Of a DNA stretch of 22,057 bases, positions 13,548 to 22,048 are shown piece after piece. The notes under the pieces were generated by a model. It searched no databases. It saw only the letters and a program-made list of their open reading frames with translations, and had not been told where the DNA came from. The DNA comes from Candidatus Hydrogenedentota bacterium. Lineage in GTDB: Bacteria > Hydrogenedentota > Hydrogenedentia > Hydrogenedentales > SLHB01. Every line of letters begins with the position of its first letter. Position 1 is the first letter of the stretch. The stretch is from contig DAOLNV010000028.1 of the NCBI GenBank assembly GCA_035416745.1, positions 1-22,057 on the forward strand, in the 5' to 3' direction. Position numbers and translations under genes: made by a program.

Positions 13548-16340
13548 CTAATCCAGTTTCTGGGCGATCTCATCGAGCCGGTACGTTTCGATGATGTCTC
13601 CAGCCTTGATATCCTGGAAGTTCTCAAGAACGATACCGCATTCGTATCCCGACGAAATGCTGCGCACATCTTCCTTCTCGCGCCGCAAGGAAGCGATCCG
13701 GCCTTCGTGAAGGACAACGTCGTCGCGGACAATCCGAATGAGGGAGGTGCGGTTCACCTCCCCATCCTGCACATAACAGCCCGCGATGTTGCCGATTGCG
13801 GATGAACGGAAGATTTCCCGGACCTCGGCGTGGCCGGTTACCACCTCCCTGGTCTCAGGCGCGAGCAGCCCCTCCAACGCCTTCTTCACTTCATCCGTCA
13901 CCTCGTAGATGATGCGGTAGGTGCGAATGTCGACGCCCTCCTGCTCGGCAAGCTTACGCACCCGCTGGCTGGCGGTAACATGAAATCCTATGACAACGGC
14001 ATCGCTCGCGCTCGCGAGAATCACATCGGATTCGTTGATGCCACCCACGCCGGTATGCACCAGTTCCACTTTTACATTCTCATTTCCGAGCTTGGCCAGA
14101 CTGCTCTTAAGCACGTCAACGGACCCTTGCACGTCCGCCTTCACAACAACATTGAGTGCCTGCCGCTCGCCCGCTTTGAGACGTTCATGGAAATCTTCGA
14201 GAGTGATGCGTTTGGCTGTCGCGCCTTGCTTCAACTTGGCGCGCTGACTGCGCTTTTCCGCAATGACCCGGGCGATACGTTCCTCCTCGACAACGACGAA
14301 CTGGTCGCCCGCCGTGGCCACGTCGTTGAACCCGAGGACCAGTGCCGGCGTCGCCGGCAAGACCTTTTCCACATTCTCCCCTCGTGAATTGATCAAGGCG
14401 CGCACCCGGCCGAAGGTCTCTCCCGCCAGGAATATATCGCCCACGTGAAGCGTGCCGGTCTGCACAAGCACCCACGCCACGGGACCCTGGCCCTTGGACA
14501 ATTCGCTTTCCACTACCGCGCCGCGCGCACGCTTATTCGGGTTTGCCTTGAGCTCGAGCATCTCGGACTCGAGGACGAGCAACTCCATCAGCTCGGCAAC
14601 GCCTTCGCCTGTCTTTGCCGAAATGTTGCGAATAATCGTCTTTCCGCCCCACTGTTCATCAATCAAATCGTACTTGACGAGTTCCTGGCGGATCCGGTCC
14701 GGTTGGGCCTCGGGTTTGTCGCATTTATTGATGGCAACGACGATCGGCACTTCGGCGGCTCTGGCGTGGTCGATCGCCTCGATAGTCTGCGGCATCACGC
14801 CGTCGTCAGCGGCCACCACGAGGATCACCACATCGGTCGCCTGAGCCCCCCGGGCCCGCATCTGAGTAAACGCGGCATGGCCCGGCGTATCGAGAAACAC
14901 GATTCGCCCATCGCCTATCTCGACGTCATAAGCGGCAATATGCTGGGTAATGCCTCCCACTTCTCCCTCGGCCACATGCGCCCGCCGCAAGTAATCCAAC
15001 AACGTGGTCTTGCCATGGTCGACATGTCCCATAACCGTAACCACGGGCGGGCGAAAAACGAGGTCTTCGGGAGCGTCCGCTTCCTCAGCCATGATCTCCT
15101 CTTCCCCGGGAATGGCGCTTCGGACGTCATAGCCATATGCCTCGCCGATTTCACGCATGAGCTCGAAAGACATGGTTTGATTCTTGTGTGCGAGGATATT
15201 GTGCTCCATGAGCTGCAGAATGATGTCATTGGTCGGCATGTCCAGCGCTGCAGCAAATTGTTCCACCGTCATGGTCTCTTCGACTTCGATAATGCGTTTT
15301 TCGAAAATCTGATCCACCGCGGCGCCCACGGCATCCTCTTCCCGTTCCCGCTTCCTGCGGCGTTTCTTGGCCTGACCCGTAGGACCCACGGCCTGGAATT
15401 CCCGCACTTTTGCCGCCGCATCCCGCCGCATGGTCTCTTCGGCGCGCAAACGCTCGATCTTCTTCTGACGTTTTCGGGCCGTCTTGCCCGTAGCGCTCCG
15501 CTTGGTTGGCGCTGCTTGCACGGTGGATTGCGCCGTTCGGTCCTGGCGTTTGCGAGCCATACGTTCCGCCGCGCGGCGCTTCACTTCCGCAACAACGGCT
15601 GGATCGGGCTTGACTTGCGAACGGGCGGCTTCTCGGGCTTTGCGGGCCTCTTCTTCCTCCTGGTGCCGCTCGGCCTCCGCCAGAATACCTTCCGCGAGTT
15701 CGGCTTCTTCCTCGAGGGCTTCTTGCTGTTCCCCAAGTTCGATGTCGAGTTCTTTTACGCGAGTCCCATCCGCTCGAATGATCTGAACCGACTCTTCATG
15801 GTCAACGGCCCGTCCGATTTGAATATCGGATTCCTTCTTGACTTTGGCCCCCTGCTTCTTCTCGGCCTTGACGGCGGGTTTCTTCTTATCTTCCACCGCG
15901 GCTGCCGACGTCTCCGTTTCTTTTGATTCGGGCGGAAGAATCTCGACTTTGGGAAGTTCCTCGGCGGTCTCCGCGTCCGTTCCCTTGGCTGCGGTCTTCT
16001 TGGCTGGGGCCTTCTTGGCAGACGTCTTCTTCTTGGCAGCAGATTTCTTTTTGGTAGCGGCTTTCTTCTCGGACTCGGCTTTGCGTTTGGCAGCTGCCTT
16101 CTGCGCCGCGGCTTTCAGGCGCTCGGTGCGCTTACGCGCCTTCTCCTCATCATCCAGCCTCTTCTGGCGTACCCGTTCCGCCACGGTGGGATCGTCGTCA
16201 ACGTCGATAAGCAAATCGCACTGGTCGTCCGTCAGGACACTGTCGACGCTCTCCACGTCCATCATCATGAAGCGCAGTTTCTCAAGCGCTTCCTGCGCCG
16301 TCATGTCCAGCCGTTCGGCCAAGCTCGCTACTGTCTGCAT
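13548..16340 (-). CDS. infB: Translation initiation factor IF-2
   Basis: This 930-residue GTPase brings initiator tRNA to the 30S subunit. An IF2_N domain at the start (VASLAERLDMTAQEALEKL) is followed by a long low-complexity region rich in Lys, Ala, Glu and Arg (about 55-345, including KKSAAKKKTSAKKAPAKK) and a second IF2_N domain near 365. The GTPase domain has G1 GHVDHGKT at 438-445, DTPGH (G3), NKCD (G4) and SAK (G5). Domains II, III and the tRNA-binding C-terminal domain follow. The ATG at 16340 has AGGAG 9 nt upstream. It lies 57 nt after nusA, the normal order. The size is at the upper end for bacteria, due to the linker. Confidence 0.98.
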   Translation of the reverse strand: MQTVASLAERLDMTAQEALEKLRFMMMDVESVDSVLTDDQCDLLIDVDDDPTVAERVRQKRLDDEEKARKRTERLKAAAQKAAAKRKAESEKKAATKKKSAAKKKTSAKKAPAKKTAAKGTDAETAEELPKVEILPPESKETETSAAAVEDKKKPAVKAEKKQGAKVKKESDIQIGRAVDHEESVQIIRADGTRVKELDIELGEQQEALEEEAELAEGILAEAERHQEEEEARKAREAARSQVKPDPAVVAEVKRRAAERMARKRQDRTAQSTVQAAPTKRSATGKTARKRQKKIERLRAEETMRRDAAAKVREFQAVGPTGQAKKRRRKREREEDAVGAAVDQIFEKRIIEVEETMTVEQFAAALDMPTNDIILQLMEHNILAHKNQTMSFELMREIGEAYGYDVRSAIPGEEEIMAEEADAPEDLVFRPPVVTVMGHVDHGKTTLLDYLRRAHVAEGEVGGITQHIAAYDVEIGDGRIVFLDTPGHAAFTQMRARGAQATDVVILVVAADDGVMPQTIEAIDHARAAEVPIVVAINKCDKPEAQPDRIRQELVKYDLIDEQWGGKTIIRNISAKTGEGVAELMELLVLESEMLELKANPNKRARGAVVESELSKGQGPVAWVLVQTGTLHVGDIFLAGETFGRVRALINSRGENVEKVLPATPALVLGFNDVATAGDQFVVVEEERIARVIAEKRSQRAKLKQGATAKRITLEDFHERLKAGERQALNVVVKADVQGSVDVLKSSLAKLGNENVKVELVHTGVGGINESDVILASASDAVVIGFHVTASQRVRKLAEQEGVDIRTYRIIYEVTDEVKKALEGLLAPETREVVTGHAEVREIFRSSAIGNIAGCYVQDGEVNRTSLIRIVRDDVVLHEGRIASLRREKEDVRSISSGYECGIVLENFQDIKAGDIIETYRLDEIAQKLD

Positions 16341-16397
16341 TAAGTCTCACTCCTGAAAAGCCGTTGCCTTCGCTGCCCACCCATAGGAATTATCGCA

Positions 16398-17633
16398 TTA
16401 GCCTTCTCCCCGCGTTTCCGTGTCCGTACAATCTTCTTCCGCACCCGTATCTGGCTCGGCAGCCCCTTCCGATGTTTCCGGGCCATTCTCGCTCTCGACG
16501 GTTCCATGCGCGTCTGTTCCAGGGTGTTCCGCCCCGGATATGCCCGACTCGTCCTCGGCGGGCTTGTCCTGGGATTTACCGTCGGGAGAACCTTCCCCGG
16601 TCAATTCAACATCACTCTTGATGTCTATGTTCCATCCCATGAGTTTCGATGCTAATCGAGCATTTTGGCCCCGCTTGCCGATGGCAAGAGACAACTGGTC
16701 ATGGGGCACGACGACCAGAATCACGCCGTTCGCGTCATCAACGGAAATATCCAGTATATCTGCCGGATTCAGGGCGTTGGTGCACATCTCCACCGGGTCG
16801 TCACTCCATCGAACGATATCGATTTTCTCGCCGCACAATTCCTCGACGACCGCTCGAACACGCGAGCCCTTCATGCCTACGCAAGCGCCAACCGGGTCCA
16901 CGTTTGAGTCATTAGAATGTACAGCGATCTTGGTGCGGTTTCCAGCTTCTCGGGCTATCCCCTTGATGTCGACAGTACCATCATAAATCTCGGGGACCTC
17001 CAATTCGAAAAGGGCGCGAACCAGCTCCGGGCATGCGCGTGACAGAACGACCTGGGGACCCCGAGGCGACTTGTCGACCTCGACCAGGAAGGCACGAATG
17101 CGGTCTCCAGGCTTGAAGTTCTCGCGGGGAGACTGTTCGCGAATGGGCAGTACCGCATCGGCACGCCCGATGGAAACAATGATGTTGCCGTGGCTTACCC
17201 GCTTGACAACACCGGTAACCATCTCCCCTTCACGCTGTTTGAATTCGTCGTATACGTTCTCGCGCTCGGCATCTTTCAATTTTTGAATGATGACCTGCTT
17301 AGCTGTCTGGGCCGCAATGCGCCCAAAATCCTTCGGCTCGGCAGGCACCTTCAACCGGTCACCAGCGACTGCCTCGGCATTCATGGCCTGGGCTTCTTCG
17401 ACGGGTATCTGGCGCGTATCATCGGTCACTTGTTCGGCGACCTCACGAATCTCGAAAACCTTGAACGTCAGCGAAGCCGGGTCCACCTCGACCACGATCT
17501 CGGCCTTGGGGTGGAAACTCTTACGCGCGGCGCTTTCCAACGCCGTACGAATGGCTTCTAGCAGCTTATCCCGGTCGATACTCTTCTCGGCCTCGAGCTG
17601 CTGAAAAATCACCTGCAAATTCGCGTCAGCCAC
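16398..17633 (-). CDS. nusA: Transcription termination/antitermination factor NusA
   Basis: The 411-residue RNA polymerase-binding factor has the N-terminal domain (1-130), an S1 domain (about 135-200, VTGVVKRVSHGNIIVSIG), KH1 with DPVGACVGMKGSR near 246-258 and KH2 with LAIGKRGQNARLAS near 316-329. After about residue 345 there is an acidic, Gly/Ser/Pro-rich tail of 65 residues in place of the AR1/AR2 repeats of E. coli NusA. The start is GTG 17633 with GAGG 5 nt upstream. It is 23 nt downstream of rimP. NusA favours hairpin-dependent pausing and termination, which may matter for the hairpin in this operon's own leader. Confidence 0.97.
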   Translation of the reverse strand: MADANLQVIFQQLEAEKSIDRDKLLEAIRTALESAARKSFHPKAEIVVEVDPASLTFKVFEIREVAEQVTDDTRQIPVEEAQAMNAEAVAGDRLKVPAEPKDFGRIAAQTAKQVIIQKLKDAERENVYDEFKQREGEMVTGVVKRVSHGNIIVSIGRADAVLPIREQSPRENFKPGDRIRAFLVEVDKSPRGPQVVLSRACPELVRALFELEVPEIYDGTVDIKGIAREAGNRTKIAVHSNDSNVDPVGACVGMKGSRVRAVVEELCGEKIDIVRWSDDPVEMCTNALNPADILDISVDDANGVILVVVPHDQLSLAIGKRGQNARLASKLMGWNIDIKSDVELTGEGSPDGKSQDKPAEDESGISGAEHPGTDAHGTVESENGPETSEGAAEPDTGAEEDCTDTETRGEG

Positions 17634-17656
17634 AACTGCCTCATTTCCCCGCGTGC

Positions 17657-18112
17657 TTAGCGGTCCAGATTCGCCTTCTTAAGATTCTCCAGATGGACGC
17701 TGTAAACCGCATCGTCACTCTCCAGTATTATCATCCCGTTATCGAATGCTTTAAGAAGACCCTTGATTCGCTTTCGTCCATTCACCGGCACATGCGTCTT
17801 AACCTTCACAGGTTCGCCTATGAACCGCTGAAAGTCCTGCGGTCTTCGCAAAGGCCTGTCGAATCCCGGCGATGAAACCTCAAGCACATAGTTACCTTCG
17901 ATAAAATCCTCCATATCTAACAGGGGATCGACCAACCTCGTTACCGTCTGGCAATCATCAAGACCAATGCCCGCGTCGCGGTCGATGAACAAACGCAGCG
18001 TGCGCCGGCCGCTCGATGCGCCGAACTCGACCTCGATCAGTGCATAGCCGTGTTGCCTAATCGGCTCCTCCAAGGTCTCCCATGTCCGTCTTATCACATC
18101 CTCTGCAAGCAC
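17657..18112 (-). CDS. rimP: Ribosome maturation factor RimP
   Basis: The 151-residue protein needed for 30S subunit assembly shows the family pattern: a first domain with GYALIEVEFGASSGRRTLRLFIDR, then the strongly conserved LEVSSPGFDRPLRRPQDF, then a small SH3-like C-terminal domain (RKRIKGLLKAFDNGMIILE). The start is GTG 18112 with AGGGG 6 nt upstream, a strong ribosome site. It is the first gene of the rimP-nusA-infB operon and lies about 130 nt from the predicted transcription start. Confidence 0.96.
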   Translation of the reverse strand: MLAEDVIRRTWETLEEPIRQHGYALIEVEFGASSGRRTLRLFIDRDAGIGLDDCQTVTRLVDPLLDMEDFIEGNYVLEVSSPGFDRPLRRPQDFQRFIGEPVKVKTHVPVNGRKRIKGLLKAFDNGMIILESDDAVYSVHLENLKKANLDR

Positions 18113-18200
18113 AATTAACCCCTTTTGCGACGGACGCTTAGCACATCAGGCACAGTACCCGCCGCCGGGATTTTCAACCGCATATATCGGGTACAACCAA

Positions 18201-18226
18201 AAAGAGTGGGCGCAAACCCACTCTTT
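18201..18226 (-). terminator. Terminator-like hairpin in the rimP-nusA-infB leader
   Basis: A 10-bp perfect stem (arms 18201-18210 and 18217-18226, AAAGAGTGGG and its complement) with a 6-nt loop is followed on the minus strand by a run of five T. It could end the rpiB-hslU-pgeF transcript, but it also lies about 18 nt downstream of the predicted rimP start site, so it may act as an attenuator. Confidence 0.75.
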
Positions 18227-18250
18227 GGTCACCCGCGCACAAACCAGAGG

Positions 18251-18280
18251 AGTGTAGCACATTTCCGGGGTTGGATGCAA
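18251..18280 (-). promoter_or_regulatory. Promoter of the rimP-nusA-infB operon
   Basis: On the minus strand -35 TTGCAT (18275-18280), an 18-bp spacer and extended -10 TGCTACACT (TACACT at 18251-18256). The expected start is near 18244, giving a leader of about 130 nt before the rimP GTG. Confidence 0.65.
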
Positions 18281-18373
18281 CCGCGTCAAGCACGGTATGA
18301 TTGCCCAAATCGTGAAGGGCTGGGGAGTTACGATGCCGGGAAAAAGGTGTCGAGTTTCAGCCGCCGAGGCACT

Positions 18374-19072
18374 TCAAATCATGAGCACAGCCATGTTGCG
18401 TGCGGTCCGGTCGCCCCCCCGGTAGGAAAAGAACCGGCCGCCTTCAATTGTGCATAGCTCAGAAACATGGATCTGATGCTCAGGCACGCCGACGGCGCAA
18501 AGCTCTATCCTGTTGGCTTCCCAGAGGTCGAGATTGCGCCCGCTACGAGGCAACCCCGCGCTCTCCCAGTCAGCCGCTAACTCTTCGGAAACCTCGTAAA
18601 GCTCCGGCCCCGCCGAGGGCCCGATCAACGCATGAACGTCCGCTGGAGATACGCCAAAACCGTTTTCCATGACGCGAATAGCCGCGGCGGCGATGTTTGA
18701 ACGCGTGCCCTGCCGGCCGGCATGAACGAGCCCCGCGACCCTGAATGACGGCGCGAATAGAAACAGCGGCACGCAATCCGCAACAAAAACCGCCAGGGGC
18801 AACCCCGGTTCGGCGGTAACCAGGCCATCCGTCGAGGCCAGCGCCGAATCTCGCGAAACCCCTCTCCTTCCGCGCTCCTGTTCGCCAACGACGGCGACCG
18901 ACGCGCCATGTACTTGATTGCAGCAGACGAGGCTCTCGGAAGATATTTCGAGGGCAGCGCAGCAGCTCGAGCGCGCATTTCCCGGGCGCGGATCGCAACA
19001 GTCGCCATCTTCGCGTTCCGTAACGGCCGCTATACTGACCCCCAAAGCCTCGAATTCCCGGAAACGAATCAC
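18374..19072 (-). CDS. pgeF: PgeF/YfiH-type multicopper-like (LACC1) family protein
   Basis: The 232-residue protein belongs to the YfiH/LACC1 family, whose members have purine nucleoside phosphorylase and adenosine deaminase activity, and in E. coli edit peptidoglycan precursors. The three zinc ligands are present: His55 in NQVHG, Cys100 in VADCVP and His117 in LVHAGRQGT. IGPSAGP and the closing SYRGGDRTARN are further family marks. The usual HAGWRGT reads HAGRQGT here, losing the Trp and shifting the Arg. The start is GTG 19072, overlapping the hslU stop as GTGA. Family assignment is firm; the exact activity is inferred. Confidence 0.9.
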   Translation of the reverse strand: MIRFREFEALGVSIAAVTEREDGDCCDPRPGNARSSCCAALEISSESLVCCNQVHGASVAVVGEQERGRRGVSRDSALASTDGLVTAEPGLPLAVFVADCVPLFLFAPSFRVAGLVHAGRQGTRSNIAAAAIRVMENGFGVSPADVHALIGPSAGPELYEVSEELAADWESAGLPRSGRNLDLWEANRIELCAVGVPEHQIHVSELCTIEGGRFFSYRGGDRTARNMAVLMI

Positions 19073-20460
19073 AGGATGTACTTGCTCAGGTCGCGGTCTT
19101 CAACAATATTCGCAAGACGCTGTTTGACCTCGGCCGCGTTCAGGCGGACGCGGGTACCGCTTTTCTCGGCCGCTTCGAAGAGAAGGTCCTCGAGGAGGCA
19201 CTCCATGATGGTGTGAAGCCTCCGTGCGCCGATGTTCTCCGAAACCGTGTTCACTTTCTCGCAGATTTCGGCCAACGCCTCGATGGCGTCGTCTTCAAAC
19301 TCTACCGTGACTCCCTCTGTTGCCAGAAGAGCCTGATACTGCTTGATCAGGGAATTCTCAGGTTCCTGCAGGATGCGTTTGAAGTCGTCAAAATTCAGGC
19401 TGCTCAATTCAACGCGTATCGGAAACCGGCCCTGCAACTCAGGAATAAGGTCAGAAACCTTGCTCATATGGAAAGCACCCGCCGCAATGAAGAGGATGTG
19501 ATCAGTTTTCACCGGACCATACTTCGTAATGACGGTGCTCCCTTCCACAATCGGCAGAATGTCCCGCTGCACCCCTTCCCTGGAGACATCGGGCCCGGTC
19601 TTGGGACCGCCGTGGCCGGCAATCTTATCGATCTCGTCAAGAAAGATGATCCCCGAGTTCTCCGTGCGGGATATTGCTTCGCGCACCACCGCGTCCATGT
19701 CGAGAAGATTCTGAACCTCTTCCTGCTCGAGAATCGTCCGCGCTTCCGCGACAGTAGTCTTGCGCCGCTTTGTGCGCTGGGGTATGAACCGCTCGAACAT
19801 CTCCTGAATGTTAAATCCCATCTCCTCGAGGCCGGCATTTGAGAAGACCTGCATCGTCTGGGGGGCGCTGGCTTCCCGGACCTCGATATCGATCTCGCGC
19901 GCATCCAGCTCACCCGCATGCAGTTTTTCAAGCAACACTTCGCGAGTACGGGCTTCCGCGTCTTGCTCAGCGGCCGGCGTGACAGGGGCTTCATCGCCCG
20001 CAGCCGGGTCGCCTGGGCGGTAGATTCTGCGCGGCCCGCTGGGGCGGGGAGGCAGGAGAATGTCCAGAAGCCTGCGCTCCGCCAACGCATGAGCCCGGGG
20101 CAGCACTTCCTGGGTCATCTCCTCACGGACCATGTGTATGGCTACCTCAGTAAGTTCACGGATCATCGATTCACAGTCTCGCCCGACATAGCCGACCTCG
20201 GTAAACTTGGAGGCCTCGACTTTGATGAAGGGCGCATCGGCCAATTTGGCGAGACGGCGCGCTATCTCGGTCTTCCCCACCCCCGTTGGACCGATCATGA
20301 TGATGTTCTTGGGCGCGACTTCCTCGCGGAGCGATTCCTCAAGCTGTTGGCGCCGCCACCGGTTTCGTAATGCGATAGCGACTTTCCGTTTTGCCGCATT
20401 CTGCCCGATGATGTACCTGTCAAGCACAGCGACGATTTCTTTCGGTGTAAGTGATTTCAT
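19069..20460 (-). CDS. hslU: HslU (ClpY) ATPase of the HslVU protease
   Basis: The 463-residue AAA+ unfoldase has the HslU start SLTPKEIVAVLDRYIIGQ, Walker A GPTGVGKT at 57-64, the pore-loop motif GYVGRD, an inserted I domain (about 110-245) and Walker B IIFLDEIDKI. The C-terminal tail DLSKYIL resembles the HslU tail that inserts into HslV to activate it, so an HslV partner is expected. Yet the usual upstream neighbour hslV is replaced by rpiB, and no hslV lies in the window. ATG 20460 has GGAG 6 nt upstream, 3 nt after the rpiB stop. Confidence 0.96.
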   Translation of the reverse strand: MKSLTPKEIVAVLDRYIIGQNAAKRKVAIALRNRWRRQQLEESLREEVAPKNIIMIGPTGVGKTEIARRLAKLADAPFIKVEASKFTEVGYVGRDCESMIRELTEVAIHMVREEMTQEVLPRAHALAERRLLDILLPPRPSGPRRIYRPGDPAAGDEAPVTPAAEQDAEARTREVLLEKLHAGELDAREIDIEVREASAPQTMQVFSNAGLEEMGFNIQEMFERFIPQRTKRRKTTVAEARTILEQEEVQNLLDMDAVVREAISRTENSGIIFLDEIDKIAGHGGPKTGPDVSREGVQRDILPIVEGSTVITKYGPVKTDHILFIAAGAFHMSKVSDLIPELQGRFPIRVELSSLNFDDFKRILQEPENSLIKQYQALLATEGVTVEFEDDAIEALAEICEKVNTVSENIGARRLHTIMECLLEDLLFEAAEKSGTRVRLNAAEVKQRLANIVEDRDLSKYIL

Positions 20461-20463
20461 ATG

Positions 20464-20922
20464 TTACTCCATGCGGGAATCATCCATTTTGCAGACTCTG
20501 CGCCTGTGACGCTCGTCGTTCGAAAAGGGGGTTGCCAGCCACACATCGAGAATCGTGCGGCACTCGTCCAGCAAGAGTATTCTTCTTCCAAGGCACAGGA
20601 TGTTGGCGTTATTGTGTTCGCGCGACAGCCGCGCCATCTCGGGGTTCGCGCACACGGCGGCCCGAATGCCGCGATTGCGGTTGGCGGCAATCGCGACACC
20701 GATCCCCGTCCCGCACATGAGCACGCCCGCATCCGCTTGACCGGAAAGGACCTTGTCGCACACGGCCTGCGCGAAATCGGGATAATCCACGGATTCGGGT
20801 CCGTTTGTCCCACAATCGACTACCATATGGCCCTTTTCACCAAGATACCGCATGATCTCCGGTTTGAATAATGGGGGCGGCCCCTCGTATCCGGCGTGGT
20901 CGCTTCCAACTGCTATTCTCAT
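20464..20922 (-). CDS. rpiB: Ribose-5-phosphate isomerase B (RpiB/LacAB family)
   Basis: The 152-residue protein interconverts ribose 5-phosphate and ribulose 5-phosphate. Family residues are Asp8-His9 in GSDHAGYE, Cys70 in MCGTGIG (the base that abstracts the proton) and His103 in SREHNNANILCLG. After GYE there is an insertion, GPPPLF, where most RpiB proteins go straight into helix 1. The start ATG 20922 matches the family start MRIAVGSDHAG; the longer reading to 20997 overlaps the sialidase-like gene and lacks support. hslU follows after 3 nt. A related sugar-phosphate isomerase activity cannot be excluded because of the insertion. Confidence 0.92.
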   Translation of the reverse strand: MRIAVGSDHAGYEGPPPLFKPEIMRYLGEKGHMVVDCGTNGPESVDYPDFAQAVCDKVLSGQADAGVLMCGTGIGVAIAANRNRGIRAAVCANPEMARLSREHNNANILCLGRRILLLDECRTILDVWLATPFSNDERHRRRVCKMDDSRME

Positions 20923-20947
20923 GATAACTACACCGTCTCCTCTGGCG

Positions 20948-22048
20948 TTATTCTTGATAGAACCAATCAAGACCGGCCCGCAGTACATGCAGTCCATCGC
21001 GCTGGTGGTAGGCGATCAACGCCACATTCTCGACAAATGTGATGCTGGGATAGCCATAGTCGTTGTCGGGCGCTCCCATGAGAACCCGCTCGTTGGTCCA
21101 CGTCTCGCCTTCGTCTTTGGACAGGATCGAGACAAAGGGCGTCCGCCAACGGAAGGGCTCTTGGGGTCCCGCGCTGCAGCGCAGCAACAAGAGGTCTCCT
21201 GTGGAGGGGATGCGTTTTACGCACAATGCCGAGCTGGTATTCGGCAGCTTCAGTTCCAGGACTTTGATCCCGGGACCCCAACTTGCGCCGTGATCTTCCG
21301 AGTATGCCTTCAGCACATAGCCGCTGTAGGTGCGCATGAGCATGAGCACCCGGCCATCTTTCAACTCCACGACATGAGGTTCTTGTGCCTCGACGCCTTC
21401 GCTCTGCAGGTTTACGTCGTTCGTGCTTCGCCACCAACTGTAGCCGTTATCGTCGGAATATGCCACGGTACTGGCATATCCGGCGTGGTCATTCTCCGAG
21501 TCGGAGGATTCGAACTCGACAGGCGCAAGAATGCGCCCTGTGGACAGTTGCACCAGTTTGTCGTTGTGCATGATGAAATAGCCGGGAAACGGCGTCACAA
21601 TGAGCTGGTCGCCCCAGGACTGTCCATCGTCAGTCGAGCGGCGGTAGTAGTTCTGCCCAAAGAGCGGCTTCATGCTCCCCCGGTAGATGTATGACAGAAG
21701 AATATCGCCGCTGGAAAGGCGCAGCAGACTGGGGTGGCAATAGATGTGGATGGATTTGTCCGCGAGCGCGGGGCGCGGCGCTGGCACCAAGGCAAACTGT
21801 TCGCCCCAGGTTTTCCCCAGGTCGGAGGAGTACTTCGCACCGATGGCGCCATCGAAACTCCCGCTCCGAGTGTACAGCGTATACGCCAGCAGCAGCCGGC
21901 CGTCGTTCAGCGCAATAATGTCTCCGGGCATGCTGCGGTAACCGTAATCCTGCACGGGGAGAGGCACTGCATGTACATCCTCGAATAGTATCTCCCCGGC
22001 AATGGCACGGGCCCCTGTGAAGGTACCGCAAAACGCCGCAGCTATCAT
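20948..22048 (-). CDS. Exported sialidase-like (BNR/Asp-box) six-bladed propeller protein
   Basis: A 366-residue protein with five Asp-box repeats at about 60-residue spacing: SSDLGKTW (74-81), STDDGQSW (138-145), SDDNGYSW (198-205), SEDHGASW (250-257) and SKDEGETW (310-317). This is the sialidase six-bladed beta-propeller. Candidate active-site residues are Arg38 in YRSMPGDI, Glu223 in AQEPHVVEL, Arg239 in MLMRTYSG and Tyr331/333 in DYGYPSI. The N-terminus (AAAFCGTFTGARAIAG) looks like the end of a signal peptide, so it is exported. The frame stays open above 22048 to the window edge and the true start may lie further upstream. The substrate may be sialic acid or another glycan; sequence alone does not decide. 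rpiB starts 25 nt downstream. Confidence 0.88.
   Translation of the reverse strand: MIAAAFCGTFTGARAIAGEILFEDVHAVPLPVQDYGYRSMPGDIIALNDGRLLLAYTLYTRSGSFDGAIGAKYSSDLGKTWGEQFALVPAPRPALADKSIHIYCHPSLLRLSSGDILLSYIYRGSMKPLFGQNYYRRSTDDGQSWGDQLIVTPFPGYFIMHNDKLVQLSTGRILAPVEFESSDSENDHAGYASTVAYSDDNGYSWWRSTNDVNLQSEGVEAQEPHVVELKDGRVLMLMRTYSGYVLKAYSEDHGASWGPGIKVLELKLPNTSSALCVKRIPSTGDLLLLRCSAGPQEPFRWRTPFVSILSKDEGETWTNERVLMGAPDNDYGYPSITFVENVALIAYHQRDGLHVLRAGLDWFYQE

Noticed and set aside
14445..15926. Plus-strand open frame of 493 codons
   Set aside because: It is wholly antisense to infB, where the high-GC third positions keep the opposite strand open; the protein resembles no family.
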